Assembly: GCA_023245755.1 (NCBI GenBank)
Contig: JAHFJQ010000003.1
Location: forward strand, 3,017 to 20,174
Reading direction: 5' to 3'
From: an archaeon
GTDB taxonomy: Archaea; Nanobdellota; Nanobdellia; SCGC-AAA011-G17; GW2011-AR17
DNA: 17,158 nt
Shown here: piece by piece, positions 8,748 to 14,983 of the stretch
Layout of the letters: each line of letters starts with the position of its first letter
Numbering within the stretch: position 1 is the first letter of the stretch
Made by a program: the position numbers and the translations under genes
Notes under the pieces: model-generated
Database searches by the model: none
What the model was told of the DNA's origin: nothing
The model's input: only the letters and a program-made list of their open reading frames with translations

Positions 8748-9431
8748 ATGGAAGATATCTCTTTTGAAGAATATGAAGTAGAAGTTTTCTCTCCACAAGA
8801 TCCAAGAAATGCTGCAACCTTAGGCAGATACGAAACTCTTTCTAAAGCAGAAGATGCAATAAGAGAATATACTCCCCCCTTTGAAGGTTTGTCAGCGGAG
8901 CATTTTCTATCTGCAAATGTTATTCCAACACCCAATGATCCTGATGAAAGTATGGCTCATATCCCTCCAATTCTAAGAGCTCGATGGAGAAATCCTTTAG
9001 TAAGACCAAGACAATCTTATACTATCAGAAGGAAGAGGGAAACTTTACCTAGCAATTGTTTTCCAACAAATCTTCAAGGGGTGCTTAGAGGTAGTACAGT
9101 TATTGAATACAAAAGAGATAGAAGGACTCCAGAAGTCTATGGGTATGATAGAACGGAAAGAGACTGGGGTAAAACCTTAACTGCTATAGCAATAGATGAA
9201 CAAGGGCTAGGAGTGAGAGTATATTCTTTGCTCAATCGTGCTTGTGGGGGAATATACGTGCCTGTAGGGGTTCCAAGAATTATTACAGATCAGCTAATGA
9301 AAGAATTAAGAAGATCTTATGATGTAGTGGATCAAGTCAGTGATTATATCTCTTACGATGAAGAAAAATCCTGGCAAGCTTTAGGCTGGAGACAGTCTGA
9401 AGAAATAGTCTCACAAAGTTCCTTTCAATAA
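8748..9431 (+). CDS. Uncharacterised soluble protein downstream of the helicase
   Basis: 227 residues; family not recognised. Acidic N-terminus (EDISFEEYEVEVFSPQD), a basic middle with RARWRNPLVRPRQSYTIRRK (about 84-103), then a probable beta-rich half (TLTAIAIDEQGLGVRVYSLL, GGIYVPVGVPRIITDQ) and a charged end. No membrane helix, no metal motif. It starts 8 bases after the helicase stop without a ribosome site; a weak CTTTACA about 25 bases upstream could serve as its own TATA element inside the helicase tail. The basic middle would fit contact with nucleic acid or the ribosome, but this is a guess from charge alone. Confidence 0.7.
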   Translation: MEDISFEEYEVEVFSPQDPRNAATLGRYETLSKAEDAIREYTPPFEGLSAEHFLSANVIPTPNDPDESMAHIPPILRARWRNPLVRPRQSYTIRRKRETLPSNCFPTNLQGVLRGSTVIEYKRDRRTPEVYGYDRTERDWGKTLTAIAIDEQGLGVRVYSLLNRACGGIYVPVGVPRIITDQLMKELRRSYDVVDQVSDYISYDEEKSWQALGWRQSEEIVSQSSFQ

Positions 9432-9447
9432 ATTTTCTCCAAACCTT

Positions 9448-9454
9448 TTTATAT
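9448..9454 (+). promoter_or_regulatory. TATA element of the 9478 acetyltransferase gene
   Basis: TTTATAT preceded by CC and a T run, centred 27 bases before the ATG at 9478; predicts a leaderless message. Confidence 0.6.
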
Positions 9455-9477
9455 TTCTTTACTCTTAATCATAGAGA

Positions 9478-9912
9478 ATGGTAAGTATTTCTAAAGCAAA
9501 AGTCAGTGATGCACCTGGAATTAGAAAGCTGGAACAGCAAATATGGAGGGAAAAAGAAACAACAGGCAAGTATGAAGATGGCTATATCATACGCTTTGAA
9601 TATGCTTTTGTTGCAAAAGAAAAGAATAAAATTATAGGTGCAATTCTTGCAATGAAAACAGCAAACGATGAAGTCTATGTAGAAGATATTATTATTTCTC
9701 CAAAATGGCAACATCAAGGTATAGGAAAAAGGCTCTATGAAACGCTCCTTGCATACTGTGGAAATATCCCCATTCTTGCTCTGGTAGATACAAAAAATGA
9801 AGCTTCCATTCAGTTGCATAAAGAGTTAGGATTTAGAGGAACAAAAAAGCTCAAAAATCCTTTTGGGGTTGTTTCTGCAACACATTTTCTCATGAGAAGA
9901 GAAAAAAAGTAA
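9478..9912 (+). CDS. GNAT family N-acetyltransferase, RimI-like
   Basis: 144 residues, a complete small GNAT domain. Strand KIIGAILAMKT (51-61), strand 4 VYVEDIIISPKWQHQGIGKRLYETL with the acetyl-CoA motif QHQGIG (78-83), then ALVDTKNEASIQLHKELGF (about 100-119), the motif B signature typical of RimI-type enzymes. These acetylate protein N-termini, ribosomal proteins or small amines; the substrate is undetermined here. Length and motif order are normal. The TATA element 27 bases upstream supports the start. The next gene has its own promoter 5 bases after this stop. Confidence 0.9.
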   Translation: MVSISKAKVSDAPGIRKLEQQIWREKETTGKYEDGYIIRFEYAFVAKEKNKIIGAILAMKTANDEVYVEDIIISPKWQHQGIGKRLYETLLAYCGNIPILALVDTKNEASIQLHKELGFRGTKKLKNPFGVVSATHFLMRREKK

Positions 9913-9917
9913 TAAGC

Positions 9918-9925
9918 TTTATATA
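9918..9925 (+). promoter_or_regulatory. TATA element of the radical SAM gene
   Basis: TTTATATA centred about 26.5 bases before the ATG at 9948. This favours 9948 over the out-of-frame ATG at 9944. Confidence 0.6.
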
Positions 9926-9947
9926 GGAAACAAGGGCTCAAAAATGT

Positions 9948-11300
9948 ATGAAACTGCTCTTAGTCTACCCTCCTTTTTGTACTCCAACAATCCTTCCGTA
10001 TTCCTTAGCTTCGCTCAAGCATTTTCTCAAGACAAATCTGGACTTAGAAATAGATGTTCTTGACCTGAACGCAGAGTTTCACAAAAGAAAGTTTGCTCAG
10101 TACTATAAACGGGTACATGAGACAAAAACAAAAGAAGAGTATGCAAAACTTTTTCAAGAGTTTGAGAAAGAATCAAGAGAAGTATATGCAAAGAATAACA
10201 AAGCCGTAGTACACGGAGAAAATCCAGAATATTTCCAGGAAATTTTTTCTCTCATACACTCTAACAAGTATGACTGTATCGCCTTTAGCCTAGTATATAA
10301 CAGCCAGTGTTTCTATGCGACAGCGCTCTTAAAAGAATTACAAAAACAGAATGTAACATGCATTCTTGGTGGTCCAGCAGCAAAAGGAAAAACTTTGGGC
10401 TACGGAACCTTGTTAGATAGTGAGCAGAAGACTCTTGATTTTTTTACAGAGAAAGGAGTACAGAAAAAGCAAGCAAACTTCTACGCAGCAGATAATCCCT
10501 TAGATTTTTCTGATTTCTCGCAAGAAAACTATCTCTCCAAAGAAAGGATCCTTCCCCTAAAAACTTCCAGTACTTGTTTTTACAAACAATGTACCTTCTG
10601 TACCCATTTCGCTCTTGTGCCTTACAAAGAATATGAAACAGCCTGGCTAGAAAATACATTGAAGAAAAATAACGCCAAATATGTCTTTATTATTGATGAT
10701 ATGATTGCAAAAGAAAGGCTTCTTGTTCTTTCACAGATATGTAAACCCCTACAAGTAGAATGGGCCTGCCAACTTCGTCCCACATCTGATCTCTTAGGAA
10801 TAAGCAAAGAGCTCTATAGCGGCGGTTTACGTTCTGTTTCCTGGGGTGTAGAGTCTGGCTGTCAAAGAATTCTTGATCTTATGAAAAAAGGAACAGAGAT
10901 ACAAGCAGTACAAGATGTATTAAAAGAAAGTCATGAAGCGGGTGTACAGAATATTTTGTATATCATGTTTGCCTTTCCTACAGAGACAAAAGAAGAATAT
11001 ATGGAAACAATTGAGTTTTTAGAAAAGAACAAAGAACATATCGATTTAGTCTGTACCAGTATTTTTGGCCTGCAACGTGGGGCAAAGGCATTTGATTCGC
11101 CCAAAGACTACGGTATCTTAGAGATCAAAGAAAGCACAAGAACCATTCTTCAGGGAAATGTAACCTATGTCGTAAGTCAAGGCTTAGGAAATGAAGAGGC
11201 TCGTATTTTGCAAAAAAAAGTGCAACATAGAATTGATCGGATCAATAAAATCCCTAAAGTGTTTAAGTGTTCTCGAGAACAAGTGCTTCTTTATAAATAG
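9948..11300 (+). CDS. B12-binding-type radical SAM protein with CX4CX2C cluster motif
   Basis: 450 residues. The N-terminal part (1-160) opens MKLLLVYPPF and includes DCIAFSLVYNSQ (109-120) and CILGGPAAKG (138-147), as in cobalamin-binding Rossmann domains of radical SAM enzymes, but no DxHxxG cobalamin motif is visible, so B12 may not be bound. The 4Fe-4S motif is C210, C215, C218: CFYKQCTFC, a CX4CX2C spacing instead of the usual CX3CX2C. Similar spacing (of the CYWGKCxFC kind) occurs in some B12-domain radical SAM families. The SAM domain continues with IIDDMI, SWGVESGCQRILDLMKKGT (about 296-314) and NILYIMFAFPTETKEEY. The reaction and substrate cannot be named. A single gene with its own promoter. 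Confidence 0.88.
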   Translation: MKLLLVYPPFCTPTILPYSLASLKHFLKTNLDLEIDVLDLNAEFHKRKFAQYYKRVHETKTKEEYAKLFQEFEKESREVYAKNNKAVVHGENPEYFQEIFSLIHSNKYDCIAFSLVYNSQCFYATALLKELQKQNVTCILGGPAAKGKTLGYGTLLDSEQKTLDFFTEKGVQKKQANFYAADNPLDFSDFSQENYLSKERILPLKTSSTCFYKQCTFCTHFALVPYKEYETAWLENTLKKNNAKYVFIIDDMIAKERLLVLSQICKPLQVEWACQLRPTSDLLGISKELYSGGLRSVSWGVESGCQRILDLMKKGTEIQAVQDVLKESHEAGVQNILYIMFAFPTETKEEYMETIEFLEKNKEHIDLVCTSIFGLQRGAKAFDSPKDYGILEIKESTRTILQGNVTYVVSQGLGNEEARILQKKVQHRIDRINKIPKVFKCSREQVLLYK

Positions 11301-11327
11301 TTTTTCTATCCTCAGAAACAAATCTTT

Positions 11328-11335
11328 TTTAAATA
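11328..11335 (+). promoter_or_regulatory. TATA element of the microprotein gene
   Basis: TTTAAATA within a T-rich stretch, centred about 58 bases before the ATG at 11390, predicting a leader of roughly 30 nt that contains the strong ribosome site. Confidence 0.45.
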
Positions 11336-11378
11336 TCTAAAGCTTAGGAAAATAGAGAAAAAAGAAGAGAAATCTTCT

Positions 11379-11388
11379 AGGAGGGAGA
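11379..11388 (+). promoter_or_regulatory. Strong Shine-Dalgarno site
   Basis: AGGAGGGAG directly before AA-ATG at 11390, a good complement to the CCUCC end of 16S rRNA. It is the clearest ribosome site in the window and decides the start of the short gene that follows. Confidence 0.75.
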
Positions 11389-11389
11389 A

Positions 11390-11527
11390 ATGAATTTCGC
11401 CATATGGATAGCATTAATTAACATTGCCTTAGGGGTAGCAATTTTGGTATTTCCCACATTCCTCCGTTTTTTAGTGGGCGCATACTTTATTATAAATGGA
11501 CTTTTTGTTCTCTTTTCCATTTCTTAA
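11390..11527 (+). CDS. 45-residue membrane microprotein, DUF3096-like
   Basis: ATG at 11390 with stop TAA at 11525-11527, 45 residues. Almost wholly hydrophobic: a first membrane helix MNFAIWIALINIALGVAILV (1-20), a turn with FPTFLRF (21-27), and a second helix LVGAYFIINGLFVLFSIS (28-45). The pattern 'helix, FP..LR, (I/V).(A/G)Y.II.GL' is like the short archaeal and bacterial DUF3096 proteins, whose function is unknown. A strong ribosome site, a TATA element and a poly-T stretch after the stop all support a real, separately expressed gene. A helical hairpin in the membrane is the likely state. Confidence 0.8.
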   Translation: MNFAIWIALINIALGVAILVFPTFLRFLVGAYFIINGLFVLFSIS

Positions 11528-11546
11528 TTTTTTTATTTTCTTCTTC
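11528..11546 (+). terminator. T-rich terminator after the microprotein gene
   Basis: Immediately after the stop the + strand runs TTTTTTTATTTTC then TTCTTCTC, the type of poly-T stretch at which archaeal RNA polymerase ends without a hairpin. Confidence 0.5.
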
Positions 11547-11551
11547 TCAAA

Positions 11552-12112
11552 TTAGAATTCTTCTTTCTGTTTTTGATATTCTAAATAAGAACCAAAAAAA
11601 GCGCCTTGTTCAGAATGATCAAGACATACATACAACCCTTCAATACTTGTGCATAAGGGATCATGAAGAAGTTCCGATTCAAGGTACCTTGAATCTGGTT
11701 GCAGAGTAGAGAGGGTCATAAGTGCAAATGCAGCAACGACACCTGCACCAATACCGTAAAAAACGCTACGCAAGGGGTGTTTTATACGCACAGGAGTAGG
11801 GGGTATGCAAGCAGGAGAAGGGATTCTTTCTTCGAGATTTTGCATGCGTGCTTGTGCAATTCTTTCATCTCGTGCACGATAGGCCTCAAAGATATCTACA
11901 ACTCCTTCTGGAACTCTTTCTTCTTCAAGAAGGGAAGGATCGCACCTATATGCAGAAAAAGAAATATCTCTACGAACAAGTTCAGCAGCAATAGGCACAG
12001 GTATATCCCATGTGTGCAATGTAGGGAGGTATTCGGCTAAGCCAGAATATCCCTGCTTTTGTGCAAATCTATCTAAAATGCGAAGATCAGTAATCTCAAA
12101 GACTTCTGCCAT
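11552..12112 (-). CDS. Uncharacterised single-pass membrane protein
   Basis: 186 residues; family not recognised. The N-terminal cytosolic part (1-115) is charged and helical (ITDLRILDRFAQKQGYSGLAEYL; VVDIFEAYRARDERIAQARMQ) with a Pro-rich stretch (IPSPACIPPTPVRIKHPLR, 97-115). A single membrane helix follows at about 117-137 (VFYGIGAGVVAAFALMTLS), then about 50 residues outside with two cysteines (C154, C163) that could form a disulfide. The positive residues before the helix predict N-in/C-out. Divergent from the PP2C phosphatase gene with a shared 126-bp promoter region, so joint regulation is possible. The start is supported by TTTTATAA 26-27 bases upstream. Function unknown. Confidence 0.75.
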   Translation of the reverse strand: MAEVFEITDLRILDRFAQKQGYSGLAEYLPTLHTWDIPVPIAAELVRRDISFSAYRCDPSLLEEERVPEGVVDIFEAYRARDERIAQARMQNLEERIPSPACIPPTPVRIKHPLRSVFYGIGAGVVAAFALMTLSTLQPDSRYLESELLHDPLCTSIEGLYVCLDHSEQGAFFGSYLEYQKQKEEF

Positions 12113-12134
12113 AGCAAAATATCCTTCATTTATG

Positions 12135-12142
12135 TTATAAAA
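12135..12142 (-). promoter_or_regulatory. TATA element of the membrane protein gene
   Basis: TTTTATAA on the minus strand, centred 26.5 bases before the ATG at 12112 (leaderless). Confidence 0.6.
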
Positions 12143-12167
12143 GTCTTATGGTGGGGGCATGAAGAAA

Positions 12168-12194
12168 AGGGACCCTAGCGGAGTAGGGGTCTCT
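12168..12194. promoter_or_regulatory. Imperfect inverted repeat between divergent promoters
   Basis: AGGGACCCTA and TAGGGGTCTCT are complementary over about 10 pairs, with one mismatch and one bulged G, around a 6-base centre. It lies between the two divergent TATA elements (12135-12142 and 12209-12216) and is GC-richer than its surroundings, so it could be an operator for a dimeric regulator. As it is upstream of both predicted transcription starts, it is unlikely to be an RNA hairpin of either message. Confidence 0.4.
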
Positions 12195-12208
12195 AATAAG
12201 TAGTAACA

Positions 12209-12216
12209 TTTATAAA
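12209..12216 (+). promoter_or_regulatory. TATA element of the PP2C phosphatase gene
   Basis: TTTATAAA centred 26.5 bases before the ATG at 12239 (leaderless). This supports 12239 over the internal Met at residue 22. Confidence 0.65.
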
Positions 12217-12238
12217 GTTTGAATTCTCCTAAAAAAGG

Positions 12239-13204
12239 ATGGTATCTAGCCCTATACATATTTGTGGACTTCCAAGACAAGATTATGGCGTTTCTACAAC
12301 TATGGTTATTGGGGGTAAATATCGTTTATCTGTCGCAGCTCGTACTGCGGATGCCCCTGGTCACATAGGCAATGAAGACAATTTTCTTATTTCTCCAGGA
12401 TTTTTAGGGATTTATGACGGTGTAGGGGGGAATCCTTGTGGAGAGCTTGCAAGTTATATCTCCTCCATTTGTTATGGAATCTATAGTGTCCGCAGTGATC
12501 CTAAACTAGTACAATGGTTTTTGAATCAACCCTTCGTTACAGAAAATCCTGCCCTTCTAGAAAGTCTTCGTGGTTTTTATGCAAGTTTAACACCAACTAC
12601 TTCTCTTGAAGATGTTATGCAAGCAACACATTGTTTGCTCAATGAAGAATCTGATAGAAGAGAACTACTTGAGCCAATGGCAACGACATTTGCAGTAGTT
12701 GATTTAACTTCACCAGAAGGAAGATCTCATTTTCAAGGAAATTCTCAAATTGCTTTTTTTTCTGATGATGGGGGTGGATCTATAACAAATGAAGATTCCT
12801 CTTCCGCAGTAGATGGTCGTAACAGAAAAACTGGTGCTCGTTTATCTTTTGATGAAGTGTTATATGATTCTGAAAGGCATTATTTAAGATACGCAATAGG
12901 AGGCATTGAACCTAATAGAGACAGAGCAGCTTCCTCAATTCATTTGTATGATGGAATGAACCTTCTTCTTTTTACCGATGGTTTAGAATATTGCAATCCT
13001 GAAGAAAGGGATCGAGAATTTTGTGTTCTTGATGCAATGAGACTTGCACGTCCAATATTAGGGAACAGAAGCATAAGCTGCCTAGAAAGAGTGAATATGG
13101 CTGCAGATGCTATCATAGGAAAAGCTATTTCCCTAAAGGGAGGAAGAAATTTCTCTGATGAGTGCACTATTCTTTGTGGTAGACTTGAAAGTCTGAGAGA
13201 ATAG
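12239..13204 (+). CDS. PP2C-family Ser/Thr protein phosphatase
   Basis: 321 residues. PP2C metal and catalytic signatures in order: GNEDNFLI (44-51), GIYDGVGGNP (57-66, with metal ligand D60 and G61), MATTFAVVDL (147-155), LLLFTDGLEY (242-251, D247) and FSDECTILCG (305-314, D307 with E308 in the usual D-(D/N)-x-T position). Such enzymes are Mg/Mn-dependent phosphatases that remove phosphate from Ser/Thr (sometimes Tyr) of proteins. Unusual parts: an N-terminal extension of about 28 residues, a long helical insert (about 80-145), and a low-complexity Gly/Asp/Ser stretch (175-193) between core strands. No membrane helix. No kinase gene is in the window; the divergent membrane protein is a candidate partner only by position. 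Confidence 0.88.
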   Translation: MVSSPIHICGLPRQDYGVSTTMVIGGKYRLSVAARTADAPGHIGNEDNFLISPGFLGIYDGVGGNPCGELASYISSICYGIYSVRSDPKLVQWFLNQPFVTENPALLESLRGFYASLTPTTSLEDVMQATHCLLNEESDRRELLEPMATTFAVVDLTSPEGRSHFQGNSQIAFFSDDGGGSITNEDSSSAVDGRNRKTGARLSFDEVLYDSERHYLRYAIGGIEPNRDRAASSIHLYDGMNLLLFTDGLEYCNPEERDREFCVLDAMRLARPILGNRSISCLERVNMAADAIIGKAISLKGGRNFSDECTILCGRLESLRE

Positions 13205-13305
13205 TTTCAAAAATAAGTGATTCTCTTTATTTAGAAAATATTGTAGTCAGGAAGAACTCAAAGTCGCCAAATTTTAGTTCCTAGTAAGGAGTAATAGAAG
13301 AAAGT

Positions 13306-13313
13306 TTTATAAA
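13306..13313 (+). promoter_or_regulatory. TATA element of the 13337 gene
   Basis: TTTATAAA centred about 27.5 bases before the ATG at 13337. The rest of the 132-base gap after the phosphatase gene shows nothing recognisable. Confidence 0.6.
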
Positions 13314-13336
13314 GAGGACTTAAATTATTTTGTTAT

Positions 13337-13768
13337 ATGGAATTATATGATAGACTAGATCAAGTTACAGAACATGTTATTCAGAGAGGAAGTACTATCC
13401 ATTTAGGTTCTCTTCGGCATCCAGAAGGAATACGAGAGGTGTTAAGTGAGGCTAATTCTCTAAGTGCGGGATTTGCAGAAAGGCGTTTACTTTTAGGAAC
13501 AGTAACTGTTAGACTTGTACAAACTTCTTGTGGAAATACCAACACTCATGGAGGGTATACATCAGGAACTGATAGAACATACCTTTCTCTATGTTTTCAA
13601 GGTATTGAAGGAGAACAATTTTGGGCTAACAAGTTACTTGGAGGAAGAAGCTATGTTGTACCTCATGGTTTTGGAGATTCAAGTTCAACAATTATTCCTG
13701 AAGAACAATGGCAAGTAGTAACTGGTAATACCTTTAGCCCTGAAAGATTAGAAGGGCTTTTTCAATAA
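13337..13768 (+). CDS. Uncharacterised soluble protein
   Basis: 143 residues; family not recognised. Helical start (ELYDRLDQVTEHVIQRG), then a beta-rich centre: RRLLLGTVTVRLVQTSCG, GGYTSGTDRTYLSLCFQGIEG and GGRSYVVPHGFGDSSS. This could be a small beta-sandwich or barrel. Two cysteines (in QTSCGN and SLCFQ) are isolated rather than in metal pairs. No signal peptide or membrane helix. It follows the phosphatase gene but has its own perfect TATA element, so it is probably transcribed alone and leaderless. No function can be given. Confidence 0.7.
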   Translation: MELYDRLDQVTEHVIQRGSTIHLGSLRHPEGIREVLSEANSLSAGFAERRLLLGTVTVRLVQTSCGNTNTHGGYTSGTDRTYLSLCFQGIEGEQFWANKLLGGRSYVVPHGFGDSSSTIIPEEQWQVVTGNTFSPERLEGLFQ

Positions 13769-13785
13769 AATAAATCCCTTCATAG

Positions 13786-13792
13786 TGTATAA
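13786..13792 (+). promoter_or_regulatory. TATA-like element of the 13817 gene
   Basis: TGTATAA centred 28 bases before the ATG at 13817. Confidence 0.45.
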
Positions 13793-13816
13793 CTTCTCTA
13801 ATTCTAAGCTTGGCAA

Positions 13817-14404
13817 ATGGCTCATTTGGTTAAGCAAAGAGTTATAATCCTATCTTCATTAGAGTTTGAAATGAAAATCATTAGGAAAAAGAACATTCCT
13901 GTATGGATTATCTCTCTTCCAATGAACTTCCGTTCTAAAAAAAAGTATTATCAAATAGCGGGGATAGCAGGAGATAAAATTATTCATGAACATTTTTTAG
14001 GGAAAAAGATTCTTCTAAGATGCCTCAGCAGTAAAGATCACAAAAAAACAGTAGATGGGTTAGTAGATATTATTAAAAAAACAGGAACAGACCGATATGA
14101 CCCAAAAAGAAAAATGATCTTTCATGAGTTCTATAAAAAACACAAACCAGATATTTTTCTTGAAGAATGTCTAGTGACAAAAGAGAAATCTATTATGAAG
14201 AACATTCTGCAAAGTTTTTATCAAAAAACAAAAGGGGATAGAAAGATTGGTCTTTATGCAGACATTATTACTATCTATAACCCCAGAAAAATGAAAATGA
14301 TAAAAAATGTCTATGAAGGACAAGAGAAAAGTGACTGTTTTCAATTTAGGGATCAAAAGAATAAACCAAAAGCCATTCTTGGGATTATAGTTCTAAAAAA
14401 CTAA
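13817..14404 (+). CDS. Uncharacterised basic protein next to the tRNA-linked island
   Basis: 195 residues; family not recognised. Very Lys-rich and likely alpha/beta: VKQRVIILSSLEF (5-17), VWIISLPMNFRSKKKYYQIAG (about 29-49), a Lys/Asp-rich middle, then IGLYADIITIYNPRKMKMIKN and an end with AILGIIVLKN. No zinc or nucleotide motif seen. The Met at residue 19 is an alternative start, but TGTATAA at the leaderless distance favours 13817. It converges on the toxin gene, and its stop (14402-14404) sits in the A/T run just outside the distal tRNA-end repeat, so it is probably chromosomal rather than part of the island. Function unknown. Confidence 0.65.
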   Translation: MAHLVKQRVIILSSLEFEMKIIRKKNIPVWIISLPMNFRSKKKYYQIAGIAGDKIIHEHFLGKKILLRCLSSKDHKKTVDGLVDIIKKTGTDRYDPKRKMIFHEFYKKHKPDIFLEECLVTKEKSIMKNILQSFYQKTKGDRKIGLYADIITIYNPRKMKMIKNVYEGQEKSDCFQFRDQKNKPKAILGIIVLKN

Positions 14405-14410
14405 AAAAAT
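14394..14410 (-). terminator. Poly-T terminator beyond the distal tRNA-end repeat
   Basis: On the minus strand the sequence after the tRNA-end copy reads TATTTTTTTAG then TTTTTTAG. This would stop transcription of the toxin gene, and could be the original tRNA-Val terminator displaced by insertion. It overlaps the end of the convergent gene on the plus strand. Confidence 0.45.
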
Positions 14411-14433
14411 ATGGTGGGCCAGGAAGGACTCGA
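14407..14433 (-). repeat. Orphan copy of the tRNA-Val 3' end (direct repeat, distal)
   Basis: Exact 27-base match to 15512-15538 in the same orientation. On the minus strand it carries part of the T loop, the 3' T stem, the 3' acceptor strand CTGGCCC, discriminator A, CCA and TATTT. With a one-base gap the match continues three more bases, then ends; no tRNA body precedes it. It looks like the far attachment site of an insertion at the tRNA 3' end. Confidence 0.85.
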
Positions 14434-14445
14434 CCTGGCTACGCT

Positions 14446-14718
14446 TTAAGTCTGATAAATGGTATCATGATGGTCTAAATCATAAAGAATAATCTTATCT
14501 TCAGGTTCTAGATATAGAAAAGTAAGAACAAAGGGACCTAACACATGTACACGTTTGAGATGTTGTAAAGGCTTTCTTAAATTTTTATAATGATCAACAT
14601 TTGCACAAGTGAGAATCTCTTCTACTTTTCTTTGAAATGCCTGGTAAAGAACTTTATCCTTTTTAGAAATCTTTTCAAGGGTTTTCTGTAGTTTTTCTTC
14701 TATTGCAAAACTACGCAT
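14446..14718 (-). CDS. RelE/ParE-superfamily toxin, archaeal type
   Basis: 90 residues, the usual size for this superfamily. Helical N-terminus (IEEKLQKTLEKISKKDKVLYQAF), then the characteristic line NLRKPLQHLKRVHVLGPFVLTF (about 45-66) and the C-terminal strands KIILYDLDHHDTIYQ, very like archaeal RelE-type proteins in which RV-x-(L)G-x-(F/Y)-VL-x-F leads to a conserved DHHDxIY end. RelE-type toxins are ribosome-dependent mRNA endonucleases; His and Tyr residues at the C-terminus are candidate catalytic residues (inferred). It overlaps the antitoxin gene by 8 bases (14711-14718), so the two are translationally coupled, antitoxin first. The stop lies 12 bases from the distal tRNA-end repeat. 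Confidence 0.8.
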   Translation of the reverse strand: MRSFAIEEKLQKTLEKISKKDKVLYQAFQRKVEEILTCANVDHYKNLRKPLQHLKRVHVLGPFVLTFLYLEPEDKIILYDLDHHDTIYQT

Positions 14719-14953
14719 CTACATCCTTCCAAAGCTGAGAGAGAGATTTATATTCTTTAAATTTACCTTCTTTTTCTATTTTTTGGATTTTTTTGATAAA
14801 CTCCGGTCGAAGTTCCGGTTCCATATGATTTTCTTCATATTCTTTAATGATAAACTGTACTGCTTCTACTTTATTTTTCAGTCCTTGTTTTGCTTTCACA
14901 ATTTGAAGAACCTGATCCTGATGTTCATTAAGAGCAATGAGCGTTTGTTTCAT
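14711..14953 (-). CDS. DUF2683-like antitoxin
   Basis: 80 residues. Begins like a ribbon-helix-helix DNA-binding antitoxin: strand MKQTLIALNE (1-10), helix HQDQVLQIVKAKQGL (11-25), then KNKVEAVQFIIKEYEENH (26-43). The C-terminal part MEPELRPEFIKKIQKIEKEGKF (44-65) matches the typical tail of archaeal DUF2683 proteins, which sit beside RelE-type toxins; it should wrap and block the toxin. First gene of the pair and overlapping the toxin by 8 bases. Its TATA element lies over the end of the kinase-like gene, and an AT-rich stretch at 14965-14980 would be the natural autorepression operator. Confidence 0.8.
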   Translation of the reverse strand: MKQTLIALNEHQDQVLQIVKAKQGLKNKVEAVQFIIKEYEENHMEPELRPEFIKKIQKIEKEGKFKEYKSLSQLWKDVDA

Positions 14954-14975
14954 ATTATAGATTGTAATATATTGT

Positions 14976-14983
14976 TATATTTA
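14976..14983 (-). promoter_or_regulatory. TATA element of the toxin-antitoxin operon
   Basis: TAAATATA on the minus strand, centred 26.5 bases before the antitoxin ATG at 14953; leaderless. It overlaps the stop codon of the kinase-like gene (14981-14983), so the pair can be transcribed apart from that gene. Confidence 0.5.

Noticed and set aside
9944..9946. ATG at 9944 as radical SAM start
   Set aside because: Out of frame with the 450-residue protein; the TATA spacing and the MKLLLVYPPF opening fit 9948.
12168..12194. Intrinsic terminator or SRP-like RNA hairpin
   Set aside because: It lies upstream of both divergent transcription starts, has no adjacent poly-T run, and shows no SRP RNA features.
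14407..14445. A second tRNA gene
   Set aside because: Only the 3' acceptor strand, 3' T stem, part of the T loop and CCA are present. The T loop lacks one base, and no anticodon arm, D arm or 5' acceptor strand precedes it.
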